Assembly: GCA_937900165.1 (NCBI GenBank)
Contig: CALCCX010000292.1
Span: 1-13,857, forward strand
Source of the DNA: an uncultured Acidimicrobiia bacterium
Lineage (GTDB): Bacteria > Actinomycetota > Acidimicrobiia > Spongiisociales > Spongiisociaceae
DNA length: 13,857 nucleotides
Reading direction: 5' to 3'
The notes under the pieces were generated by a model. The model had not been told where the DNA came from. It searched no databases and worked only from the letters and a program-made list of their open reading frames with translations. The translations under genes were made by a program, and so were the position numbers. Of this stretch, positions 7,773-13,857 are shown in pieces; position 1 is the stretch's first letter; every line of letters begins with the position of its first letter.

Positions 7773-10039
7773 GACTCACCTCGTGCCTGGATCGTTCCCC
7801 ACACCCGCTCCGCCGTCATCGGCAGTTCGCGGACCGGTTGACCGACCAGTTTGGCGATCGCGTTCGAGATGGCGGCGGCGGTGGCGACGTTGGGGGCCTC
7901 GGCGATCGGCTTTGAGCCGTTGGGGCCCATTCCCGGAGTGTGAACCTCGACGAATTGCACTCTGATCGGTGGGGCGTCTGCGATCGTCTGAAGTTTGTAT
8001 TCGAGAAACGCCGCGTTTTCCTGGGCGGCGTCCTCGGAGAAGACGGTCCGTTCGGTGAGGGCCTGGCCGATACCCATCATCACGCCACCTTCGACCTGGC
8101 CCGAGGCTCCGACCTTGTTGACTATCACTCCGGAATCGTGGGCGGTGCTGACTTCGAGGACCCTGACGACGCCGGTATCACGATCCAGACGAATCTTGAC
8201 TGCGTGGCAGGAGAACTGGGGGCCTGCCCAACCGGACAGTCCCTGGTCGCCAACGCAGGCCAGCCCAGTCGTCTGCGGGTATTTGGCCGGAGTGCCTGAC
8301 CCTTTGCCGAGCAACATCTCGCCGCGCCCGGCCACTCGGGCCAATTTGGCGATGGTCACAGCCGATTCTGGCGAACCAACCACGTGCGCCTTGCCGGCGT
8401 TGAGAACGATGTCGTCCGGGGAAGCCTCCAACCGGTCCGCTGCCAGGTCTTTGAGTTGGATGGCGATCTGCTGCGCAGCCTGGACGGTGGCTCTCCCATT
8501 GTTGAGGAGGGTCTGCGATCCGGTCGCCCCATTGTCGTATGGGGCCGCGCTCGTGTCCTGGTAGACAAGCTCGAAATCTTCGGGCTCCATGCCCAGTTCG
8601 GCGGCGGCCAGGATGGGCAGCGTCATCACCGCACCGGTCCCACACTCCTGGGCGCCGGTGACGATCACCCCTTTTCCGTCGCTGTCGATCTTGACATAGG
8701 CGCCGGACGCCCCTGGGAAGCTCGGCCACCATCCGACCGCCACCCCAATCGCCTCGTCCTCGTCGAGGTCTTCGCCGTAGCCGCTGCCGGACACCGCCTC
8801 ACGGATGCATTCCTGGAGGCCGATCTCGTCGTAGACCTGCCCGGCCACCCCGGCCTTTCCGGTGTCGACACAGTTCTTCTGTCGGAACTCGACCGGGTCC
8901 ATCCCGACTGCGGCGGCCAGCTCATCGGTGTGTGACTCCAACGCCCAGCAGGCCTGTGGTGCTGTCGGAGCCCGCACCGAACCTGAAGGCTGGTGGTTCG
9001 TGTAGATGCTGAAAGCTTCGGCGTGGATGTTGTCGATCTTGTAAGGCCCGAGAGCGTGCATCGCCGCCATGTGAGGAAAGAACGAGGCGTCCGAGCTGTA
9101 GGCGCCGTTGTCGATCAGCACCCTCGCCCTCCGTGCAGTCACGGTCCCGTCGTCTTCGAGCCCGCTGGTGATCTCGATGATCATGCCTTCCCGGCGTCGA
9201 TCGGGAGCCATGAACTCCTCCTCTCGCGAGAACACGAGCCTGACAGGACGCCTGGCTGCCCTGGCCAATGCGGCGATGTGTGCCTCGTAGTGGAACCCGC
9301 ATTTGCCTCCGAAACCCCCGCCCATGTGCGGAACGATGACTCGCACCCGATTGGTGGGCAGATCGAGCGTCTCACATACTCCATCCCGGGCCTGGAATGG
9401 GACTTGAGTCGACGTCCAGATCGTCACCCTGTCGCCCTCCCACTGGGCGAGCACCCCTCGCGGCTCGATGGGAGCCGCCTGCGACGCATCTGCCACGTAG
9501 CGGCTCGTGATCACCTGGTCGGCCTCGGCCATCGCCCCCTCGACGTCTCCCCTGACCATCGACGTGAACGAGGCGACGTTGCCATCTCTCTCGACTCCCG
9601 ACGCCTCGTAGTCTGCCCAGCCCTCGTGGACCAGCGGCGAGCTGTCTGCCATGGCCGCTTCCAGGTCTGTGACAACCGGGAGCGGGTCGTATTCGACCAC
9701 GATCGCATCGATCCCCCGTTGCGCCGCTTCGGTGCTGATCGCCGCCACAGCCGCCACCACCTCGCCCTCGAAACGCACCACTTCCTTGGCGAAAAGCAAA
9801 CGATCGGCCACCGAACCGAAACGCCGTTCCGGCACGTCCTCATGAGTAAGCACCGCAAACACGCCGGGGACCAGACGAGCTGCCGATACGTCAAGCCGAA
9901 CGATGCGAGCATGCGAGATCCCCGCATACAGGAACCTGGCGGTCAGCATCCCCGTCAGCGTCAGGTCTGCCACATATCGACCACTACCGGTCACCTTGTC
10001 AGGACCATCAGGCCGTATGAAAACCTTCGATTTGCTCAC
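7769..10039 (-). CDS. Xanthine dehydrogenase-family molybdopterin-binding (catalytic) subunit
   Basis: This 756-residue catalytic subunit hydroxylates an unknown substrate, likely an N-heterocycle, aldehyde or aromatic acyl compound. GTG 10039 is taken as start because the family N-terminus (RPDGPDKVTGSGRYVADL) follows at once; the frame extends to a TTG at 10120 with no recognisable sequence. Molybdopterin motifs are HMGGGFGGK at 238-246 and ECGTGAVMT near 465-473, and the base-catalytic Glu is at about 714 (SKPIAEAPN, where the family usually reads GAKGVGEPP). The substrate-loop region is SGSVRAPTAPQ (352-362), so this is not form I CO dehydrogenase, which carries AYRCSFR there. First gene of a three-gene operon; no XdhC- or CoxD-like maturation genes are in the window. 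Confidence 0.93.
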   Translation of the reverse strand: MSKSKVFIRPDGPDKVTGSGRYVADLTLTGMLTARFLYAGISHARIVRLDVSAARLVPGVFAVLTHEDVPERRFGSVADRLLFAKEVVRFEGEVVAAVAAISTEAAQRGIDAIVVEYDPLPVVTDLEAAMADSSPLVHEGWADYEASGVERDGNVASFTSMVRGDVEGAMAEADQVITSRYVADASQAAPIEPRGVLAQWEGDRVTIWTSTQVPFQARDGVCETLDLPTNRVRVIVPHMGGGFGGKCGFHYEAHIAALARAARRPVRLVFSREEEFMAPDRRREGMIIEITSGLEDDGTVTARRARVLIDNGAYSSDASFFPHMAAMHALGPYKIDNIHAEAFSIYTNHQPSGSVRAPTAPQACWALESHTDELAAAVGMDPVEFRQKNCVDTGKAGVAGQVYDEIGLQECIREAVSGSGYGEDLDEDEAIGVAVGWWPSFPGASGAYVKIDSDGKGVIVTGAQECGTGAVMTLPILAAAELGMEPEDFELVYQDTSAAPYDNGATGSQTLLNNGRATVQAAQQIAIQLKDLAADRLEASPDDIVLNAGKAHVVGSPESAVTIAKLARVAGRGEMLLGKGSGTPAKYPQTTGLACVGDQGLSGWAGPQFSCHAVKIRLDRDTGVVRVLEVSTAHDSGVIVNKVGASGQVEGGVMMGIGQALTERTVFSEDAAQENAAFLEYKLQTIADAPPIRVQFVEVHTPGMGPNGSKPIAEAPNVATAAAISNAIAKLVGQPVRELPMTAERVWGTIQARGES

Positions 10040-10299
10040 AGCGAGATCGTAGCTGCCCAGTCGACAGCGTCGCTTGGATTGGCCCGCAACGTTTGAGCAT
10101 CCTCCCGATCCAGGTAGCAATAGCCTCTTTCAGTGCGTGCATCGACCAGGGGTGTCGTAGGAGCACCGATCCAACCAAACAGTCCGGGAAACCGGGGGAA
10201 GATCAAAAGGACCTTCTACGATCACAACCCGACAACCCACAAGGCTGTCACCCAATAGTCCAAGCAGTCACAGAACCCGGGGCGGTTCACAACCGGCTA

Positions 10300-10638
10300 T
10301 CACTCTGCGTCTGTGGTGTCTTGGCGTCGGTGCTCTCCACTCCTGATACGACGAGGAATAACGATGACCAACACGTACACGGCCACAGCCGTAACAGCGA
10401 TCGCCAGGACCTGTGACACGTTGATGGCCAACCACGCACTCCCCAGGCCGACAAGGCCAGCTCCGCCTGCGTATAGGCGAACCGAGAGAGCCACCATCCT
10501 CCAAGCAGTCAACTTTTTCCGATCAGCCAGCGTCCGCACACGCCTCGCAGTGGCCCGATACTTCACCACAACAGGGACAAAAGAGGCAACAAAAACGATC
10601 CCAGCGTGAGTCAATGCTATGACTTGGTCGCCTGTCAT
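10300..10638 (-). CDS. Small three-helix membrane protein, candidate RHS immunity protein
   Basis: I do not recognise the family. The 112-residue product has hydrophobic segments at about 6-26, 50-71 and 76-95, a strongly basic loop between the first two (residues 26-48) and a charged C-terminus. ATG 10638 overlaps the stop of the upstream RHS toxin tip as ATGA, so the two are translated together. This is the usual position of an immunity gene behind an RHS or other polymorphic toxin, hence the inferred role: protecting the producer, probably at the inner membrane. The same position and topology recur in the gene at 13251-13553. Confidence 0.65.
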   Translation of the reverse strand: MTGDQVIALTHAGIVFVASFVPVVVKYRATARRVRTLADRKKLTAWRMVALSVRLYAGGAGLVGLGSAWLAINVSQVLAIAVTAVAVYVLVIVIPRRIRSGEHRRQDTTDAE

Positions 10639-11390
10639 CGACGTTCGAATTCTGATTCGTTGATGAGGAGATCAACCCATTCCCGAAACAGGCGGAAGCC
10701 TGTATTGATCTTCGGTATCACGTCCTCGAAATTTCCTGCCACCGCCCCTGCTGTTTCTTGGGCGGCGCGGACCGTCCCAGACGTCACAAACGGGACTGAT
10801 AGGACAGCTATTGCCGATCCACATCCCTCCTGTTGAAGAATGCACGCGTCCGCAGCCGCCACGAAATCTGACCCGGTTGCTACCAGCTCAGCCACCCCGA
10901 CAGCCGGGGCGCATGCAAGCCCGCAGGCTAAAGCGCCGACCTCGACCGCAGTAGCGGCGGAGCCGATGGCTGCGTTGATTTCCCTGATCTCGCCGACGAC
11001 CACTTCGGTGAAGTCGGGCTCCAAACCCAGCTGGTTGACGAGCCACTCGTCTTGTCGAACCGGGTCCCACAGATCCCAAGCCAGATGCACAGGAACAAGC
11101 TGACCGTCCACCGAGACCCGCTTCGCCGGATGAGGAACAAAAGGAACCTGATCCGACGACAACCCCAGCGTCTCGCGCCGTGCTGCACACCCCCCAGAAG
11201 GGTTACCGAAACACGCGATCCAGTTCTTCTGCTCATCCAAAGTCAAAAAATCCCAATTTTCAGGCTTCACCAACATCGTGCTCCCAACAAAGGTGAGCCC
11301 CACACGCTGGTTTTCTGTTATCGGCGTCGCACCAACTTCCTCGATGTCAGTCGCCTTGATAGGGACAGCATCGTCGCTAAAGCCGCACAC
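10635..11390 (-). CDS. Candidate toxin tip of an RHS-type polymorphic toxin
   Basis: The 251-residue frame runs from GTG 11390 to TGA 10635. It lies directly after the end of an RHS core but in another frame; an in-frame TGA sits at 11397-11399, so it may be a separately started orphan tip or the result of a frameshift. I recognise no catalytic domain. The N-terminal half is mixed and polar (residues 1-140). The C-terminal half has small-residue-rich hydrophobic stretches (about 142-181 and 189-205) with several cysteines, which could insert in membranes. The stop overlaps the start of a membrane protein (ATGA). Toxin status is inferred from position and pairing, not from a known domain. Confidence 0.55.
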   Translation of the reverse strand: MCGFSDDAVPIKATDIEEVGATPITENQRVGLTFVGSTMLVKPENWDFLTLDEQKNWIACFGNPSGGCAARRETLGLSSDQVPFVPHPAKRVSVDGQLVPVHLAWDLWDPVRQDEWLVNQLGLEPDFTEVVVGEIREINAAIGSAATAVEVGALACGLACAPAVGVAELVATGSDFVAAADACILQQEGCGSAIAVLSVPFVTSGTVRAAQETAGAVAGNFEDVIPKINTGFRLFREWVDLLINESEFERR

Positions 11391-11659
11391 ACCGGGTCAC
11401 AGGGCCGTCCGGTCATTCTCACAACAGAAACGAAATCTGGATTCCGTGTGACCAACGCCCGCATACTCGTTCCCCCGTCCGGGTCCCAGGACACCAGCGG
11501 GCTCGCAAAGCCGTACGTGTACCGGTTCAGACTCACTGGGGTGGAGAATTCCCCGAACACGTCATCTCGGCCGAGGAAGGCGGCCCAGCCGCCGTCGTAC
11601 CAGTGGCCTGAGAGGGTTTCTACCTGCTCAGACCAGGGGTTTCTATGGTGTCGGAGGGG
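11318..11659 (-). pseudogene. RHS core C-terminal remnant
   Basis: The open frame after a TAG at 11660-11662 encodes about 113 residues with no good start codon. It contains the hallmark end of an RHS repeat-associated core: GHWYDGG, AFLGRDDVFG, then SLNRYTYGFASPLVSWDPDG. Such a core normally forms the end of the RHS cage that encloses the toxin tip. Here the frame fails to run into the downstream toxin tip: it ends at 11318, while the tip is in the next frame from 11390. Upstream it is separated from the YD-repeat part of the gene by about 1 kb of unrelated sequence. I read it as the 3' part of a broken RHS gene. Confidence 0.7.
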
Positions 11660-11688
11660 CTACACAAACCCCGAGTACAATGGATCCC

Positions 11689-11763
11689 ATGGACCGGTAC
11701 CTGCGCCGCAGCATGATCGACACTGGCACCGACAAGCAGGTCAGGGCGTTTCGTTCGGCGTGA
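11689..11763 (+). other. Short leaderless-looking ORF start, possibly a truncated gene
   Basis: TACAAT (11676-11681) lies 7 bases before ATG 11689, the spacing of a leaderless promoter. The frame encodes 24 residues (MDRYLRRSMIDTGTDKQVRA...) and stops at 11761-11763, inside the end of the DUF5615 gene on the other strand. It could be the stump of a gene cut by the rearrangement. The evidence is thin and chance is possible. Confidence 0.2.
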
Positions 11764-12087
11764 TGATGAGGAGGGCCTCGTCCTCGGATTCGCTGAAGGC
11801 ATGCATCGTGACACGATTGTCCCGGAGCACGGTGAGAATCTGACTCGTTGACGCGTTTCCGACCCGCGCCAGACAGCCTTGGGCGGCGGGCCGTTGAGGA
11901 ACGCGAGCTGCCGGAAATCCGAGTCCTTCGAGACGATCACAAGGCCGTGCTCACCGGCGTAGGACCAGATCTCGCCGTCCGTCGCAGTATCAAGCTCGAC
12001 CTCGGTGACGTGCCGACTCCCCGGAAACTCCACAGTAAGCTGGCGGACCAGTTGGCGCGGCAGGTTCTGGTCGAACAGCAGCTTCAC
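11741..12087 (-). pseudogene. DUF5615 PIN-like toxin, frameshifted
   Basis: ATG 12087 opens a typical DUF5615 protein: MKLLFDQNLP with Asp6, then TDGEIWSYA, VIVSKDSDF (Asp55, Asp57) and GPPPKAVW at residue 73. After that Trp the original frame loses similarity. One frame over, from 11863, it resumes as VGNASTSQIL ... SEDEALLIITP and stops at 11741. Restoring one base near 11864-11868 would give about 115 residues, the usual family length. DUF5615 proteins are PIN-like and paired with DUF433 antitoxins. Its ATG overlaps the antitoxin stop (ATGA). As read, the gene is broken late, and the PIN-like acidic residues lie before the break. A sequencing error is also possible. Confidence 0.8.
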
Positions 12088-12311
12088 GCCGGCGTGGCGA
12101 GACGCCGCTCCCGCATCGCCGCGAAGCCGATGGCGGCACGCACATGTGCCTCTGTCAGCTCAGGGAAGTCGTCGACGATGTCGCCGGAGGTCATCCCCGA
12201 CGCTAGATAGTCCAGTACGTCATAGACAGCGATACGCGTTCCAATGAAGCACGGCTTGCCGCTCCGCACTCCAGGCCGGGTCTCGATTAGCGCCGTCAGA
12301 TCCACCTCCAC
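12084..12311 (-). CDS. DUF433 antitoxin
   Basis: This 75-residue protein has the full DUF433 signature: RPGVRSGKPCFIGTRIAVYD near residues 12-31, then DVLDYLASGMTSGDIVDDFP and an AAIGFAAMRERR end. DUF433 proteins are small helix-turn-helix-like antitoxins found before DUF5615 PIN-like toxins. The 4-base overlap with the next gene fits a toxin-antitoxin operon that regulates itself. The start is GTG 12311 or GTG 12305; the purine-rich GGAGG falls just after the first GTG, so the second is also plausible. Confidence 0.88.
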   Translation of the reverse strand: MEVDLTALIETRPGVRSGKPCFIGTRIAVYDVLDYLASGMTSGDIVDDFPELTEAHVRAAIGFAAMRERRLATPA

Positions 12312-13254
12312 GATGATACTCGAACCTGTGGCACGCCGATGACGAACAGGCCAGCGACCAGTACGTGGCGCGCCTCAGGAGGGCCGAAGTCGCACGCGTG
12401 TGGGGCCGGAAACTCGGTCGTGGGAGTTGAGCAGAGCAACCTCCATGCTGGAGCGCCAAGTCTCGTGCTGCGTATCGTCTCTGTTCTTCTCCCACATCCC
12501 TACCATCATCGCGGTCACCACGGTCGGAATCTTGCGGCCCGACAGGGCCGACCCAGCGCGGACCCGCCCACCGATCAGCGCCTCGAGGCCCAACCGTGCG
12601 AGCAGCGTTCCAGTCTGAGCGTGCCGAGAAGGCGTCGCTGCGCGACAGGCCATCAAACACATAAGAAGTTGGCACCACGCCGTCATCCAGAGAAGCGATC
12701 GTACCCCGCGGCGAATAGGCGTAGGTGGCTTCAGGGCCGGTGAGGAGACGATTCCGGGCGTCATAGGTGTACACGTCTGCGCCCATGCCGAGGCGGTTCC
12801 CGGCGTCGTCCCACACCACATCGGCCACCACCGTGTTCAGCGTCCACGAATCCAAACGGCCCGCATTGTCATACTCGTAGCTGTTCGTGCCAGCATCAGG
12901 ATTGGTGGGCATGGTCACGTCCCGCAGAACCACGTTGGCATCCGCGTCGTAGTCGTACACCGTCTCGGTCAACAAGCCACCAACCGAATCCTCCAGACGA
13001 TCCAAGGTCAGCAGGCCCCGGTCGTCATAGGCATAGTCACGCACCGCACCACCCGCCCCATAGGACACGCTGTCGAGCTGGGAAGCCTGATCCCACACGT
13101 AGTCGATCTGGACGCCACTCAGGCCCTCAGTAGCGAAATCGAGTTCGGAACGGGCCGTCCAATCAAACAAGCTCGTACCCGCCCCATCCTGCCGCTGGAC
13201 CAGGCGGCCTGCGGGGTCATACACATACGACGCCGTACCAGCCGGGCCGGTCAC
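12220..13254 (-). CDS. Orphan RHS/YD-repeat core fragment
   Basis: GTG 13254 overlaps the stop of the preceding membrane protein (GTGA) and opens a 344-codon frame. The first ~205 residues are RHS/YD repeats: about nine copies of the YxYDxxGRL type, such as YVYDPAGRLV, YAYDDRGLLTL, YEYDNAGRLDSW and YTYDARNRLLTG. In full-length RHS proteins such repeats build the shell around the toxin. From about 12640 the frame loses RHS character, becomes Arg/Gly/Pro-rich, and runs into the DUF433 gene until a stop at 12220. The real coding part is therefore about 12640-13254. It lacks the large N-terminal portion of a full RHS protein, as orphan RHS cassettes do. The open frame continues upstream to 13845 only because it reads through the membrane gene and adapter sequence. 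Confidence 0.7.
   Translation of the reverse strand: MTGPAGTASYVYDPAGRLVQRQDGAGTSLFDWTARSELDFATEGLSGVQIDYVWDQASQLDSVSYGAGGAVRDYAYDDRGLLTLDRLEDSVGGLLTETVYDYDADANVVLRDVTMPTNPDAGTNSYEYDNAGRLDSWTLNTVVADVVWDDAGNRLGMGADVYTYDARNRLLTGPEATYAYSPRGTIASLDDGVVPTSYVFDGLSRSDAFSARSDWNAARTVGPRGADRWAGPRWVGPVGPQDSDRGDRDDGRDVGEEQRRYAARDLALQHGGCSAQLPRPSFRPHTRATSALLRRATYWSLACSSSACHRFEYHRGGGSDGANRDPAWSAERQAVLHWNAYRCL
12375..12617 (-). pseudogene. C-terminal fragment of an unidentified gene
   Basis: In this frame about 80 codons run to a TGA at 12375. The third codon positions are mostly G or C and the amino-acid make-up looks natural: RKIPTVVTAMMVGMWEKNRD, then HETWRSSMEVALLNSHDRV. The overlapping RHS frame turns Arg/Gly/Pro-rich here. 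I do not recognise the family. No start codon is in place: upstream the sequence becomes RHS. It probably marks the end of a gene brought in with the DUF433-DUF5615 pair. No function is assigned. Confidence 0.4.
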
Positions 13255-13553
13255 CGCTTTTCGAATGCGTAGAACGCGAGGCCGATCAAGATGGGAGCGC
13301 CGACGAAGCTGACCAAGGCGTTGGACCCCGAATAGACACCTAGCACCAGGACGGCCACAAGCCAGAGACAGACCAACGTGGCGGTCCACTTGGCAGCAGT
13401 AGCGCGACCTTCCTTCGTCTTTCCCCAAGCACGAGGCCAAAGCCGGTCCTCGGCCGGGTAGCGCCACAGCATCCAGGCGTTCCTCAGGTAAATGACCAGC
13501 AAAACGGCTTGGGCGATGAGGATCGTCGGACTGGTTCCAAAGCCTCGTCGCAT
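13251..13553 (-). CDS. Small three-helix membrane protein, candidate RHS immunity protein
   Basis: This 100-residue protein has hydrophobic segments at about 9-29, 57-76 and 79-97 and a charged loop (residues 30-56) after the first. The family is not recognised. ATG 13553 shares a base with the stop of the upstream toxin-like fragment (TGATG), and its own TGA overlaps the GTG of the next RHS fragment (GTGA). It is therefore tightly packed between two RHS pieces. Position, size and topology parallel the gene at 10300-10638, supporting a shared immunity role by inference. A longer open frame upstream exists only through adapter sequence. Confidence 0.65.
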   Translation of the reverse strand: MRRGFGTSPTILIAQAVLLVIYLRNAWMLWRYPAEDRLWPRAWGKTKEGRATAAKWTATLVCLWLVAVLVLGVYSGSNALVSFVGAPILIGLAFYAFEKR

Positions 13554-13753
13554 CAGCCGTTCCTGTCTGCGCCAGTGAAGAAATCGAACAGACCGCCCCC
13601 AGTATCGAACCCAATATCGAAAAGGTCTCCGCCGAACTCGTATCCAACATCGAACAAGTCGCCCCCGACATTGAAGAACGGATTGTCCTCGAACGGAGTC
13701 GCATCCAGACCGTTGCCAGCCAACACATCGAACGCCACCGCCCCGAACGCCCG
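13553..13753 (-). CDS. C-terminal end of a toxin-like (RHS-tip) protein, truncated at the contig end
   Basis: The last 66 residues of a protein whose beginning is lost where the adapter starts at 13754. They are Gly/Phe/Asp-rich, with an 11-residue motif repeated three times: GGDLFDVGYEF, GGDLFDIGFDT and GGGLFDFFTGA. No known domain is recognised. It is called an RHS tip only because an immunity-like membrane gene and RHS core sequence follow immediately. It could instead be the end of another secreted protein. Confidence 0.5.
   Translation of the reverse strand, partial: RAFGAVAFDVLAGNGLDATPFEDNPFFNVGGDLFDVGYEFGGDLFDIGFDTGGGLFDFFTGADRNG
13584..13682. repeat. Three 33-base tandem repeats in the toxin tail
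   Basis: Units start at 13584, 13617 and 13650, each with TCGAA on the plus strand. They are diverged (the second and third more than the first), keep the reading frame and encode the GG-x-LFD 11-residue motif. Confidence 0.65.
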
Positions 13754-13857
13754 AGATCGGAAGAGCACACGTCTGAACTCCAGTCACACTGATATATCTC
13801 GTATGCCGTCTTCTGCTTGAAAAAAAAAAAAAACACAACGAACACAAGACAACGAAA
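13754..13857. other. Illumina TruSeq adapter, index and tail; not genomic
   Basis: From 13754 the sequence is the TruSeq read 1 adapter (AGATCGGAAGAGCACACGTC and onward), then the index ACTGATAT and the flow-cell end ATCTCGTATGCCGTCTTCTG, ending at 13819. A run of 14 A follows (13820-13833), then 24 bases of A/C/G-rich tail. Such read-through arises when the insert is shorter than the read. Frames extended into it give false leaders such as FFFFFKQKTAYE. Confidence 0.98.

Noticed and set aside
8993..10096. Long plus-strand frame opposite the molybdopterin subunit
   Set aside because: Shadow of a strongly supported gene; composition is Arg/His/Pro-rich with no recognisable motif.
10198..10220. 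Hairpin GAAGATC-loop-GACCTTC between the RHS and hydroxylase genes
   Set aside because: Seven-base stem with a mismatch and no T-run; too weak to call a terminator. The 10040-10299 gap otherwise shows nothing I can support.
10313..10609. Plus-strand 98-codon frame opposite the small membrane gene
   Set aside because: Shadow; the minus frame has three clear hydrophobic segments and an ATGA overlap.
11682..11701. Overlapping BamHI, NcoI, AgeI and KpnI-type palindromes resembling a polylinker
   Set aside because: The flanks match no vector I recognise and the sites overlap each other; chance palindromes in GC-rich DNA are the simpler reading.
12220..13845. Long minus-strand frame of 541 codons across the right end
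   Set aside because: Its first part is adapter read-through and the antisense-frame shadow of the membrane gene; only the part from 13254 is RHS-like.

Overview
The window looks like one end of a metagenome-assembled contig from a high-GC actinomycete-like bacterium, possibly of the Acidimicrobiia. The pointers are frequent GTG starts, stop/start overlaps, a secreted protein ending in cysteine-paired S-layer homology (SLH) repeats, and RHS/YD-repeat sequence next to PIN-type toxin-antitoxin genes. The taxonomic call is inference; no rRNA, tRNA or marker gene is present. Bases 13754-13857 are not genomic: they are an Illumina TruSeq adapter with index, a poly-A run and a low-quality tail.

Left part (1-6310). 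The window opens inside a PIN-domain (VapC-like) toxin. Next comes a forward gene for a HAD-superfamily 5'-nucleotidase (cN-II-like) whose second catalytic aspartate reads as histidine. A hairpin terminator separates it from a convergent block on the minus strand. That block holds a secreted ExeM/NucH-type nuclease with a His/Asp-rich tail, a secreted polysaccharide-lyase-like protein with three SLH domains, and a cytosolic AAA ATPase with a C-terminal winged helix. The ATPase promoter is AT-rich and appears to give a leaderless transcript.

Middle (6412-10039). A three-gene minus-strand operon encodes a xanthine dehydrogenase-family molybdenum hydroxylase in the order molybdopterin subunit, FAD subunit, 2Fe-2S subunit. 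The genes are chained by 4-base start/stop overlaps. The substrate is unknown, and no maturation or transport genes are present.

Right part (10300-13753). This is the most unusual region, all essentially on the minus strand. In transcription order it has: the tail of one RHS-type toxin; a 100-residue three-helix membrane protein overlapping its stop codon; an orphan RHS core fragment whose GTG start overlaps that protein's stop; an inserted patchwork of about 1 kb (the end of an unidentified gene, a DUF433 antitoxin and a frameshifted DUF5615 PIN-like toxin); the end of the RHS core; a 251-residue candidate toxin tip in a different frame; and a second small three-helix membrane protein overlapping the tip's stop. 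I read this as an array of RHS toxin/immunity cassettes, each toxin tip followed by a translationally coupled membrane protein as candidate immunity factor. The middle cassette was broken by a toxin-antitoxin insertion and frame losses. No CRISPR array, tRNA, rRNA or complete insertion sequence was seen.
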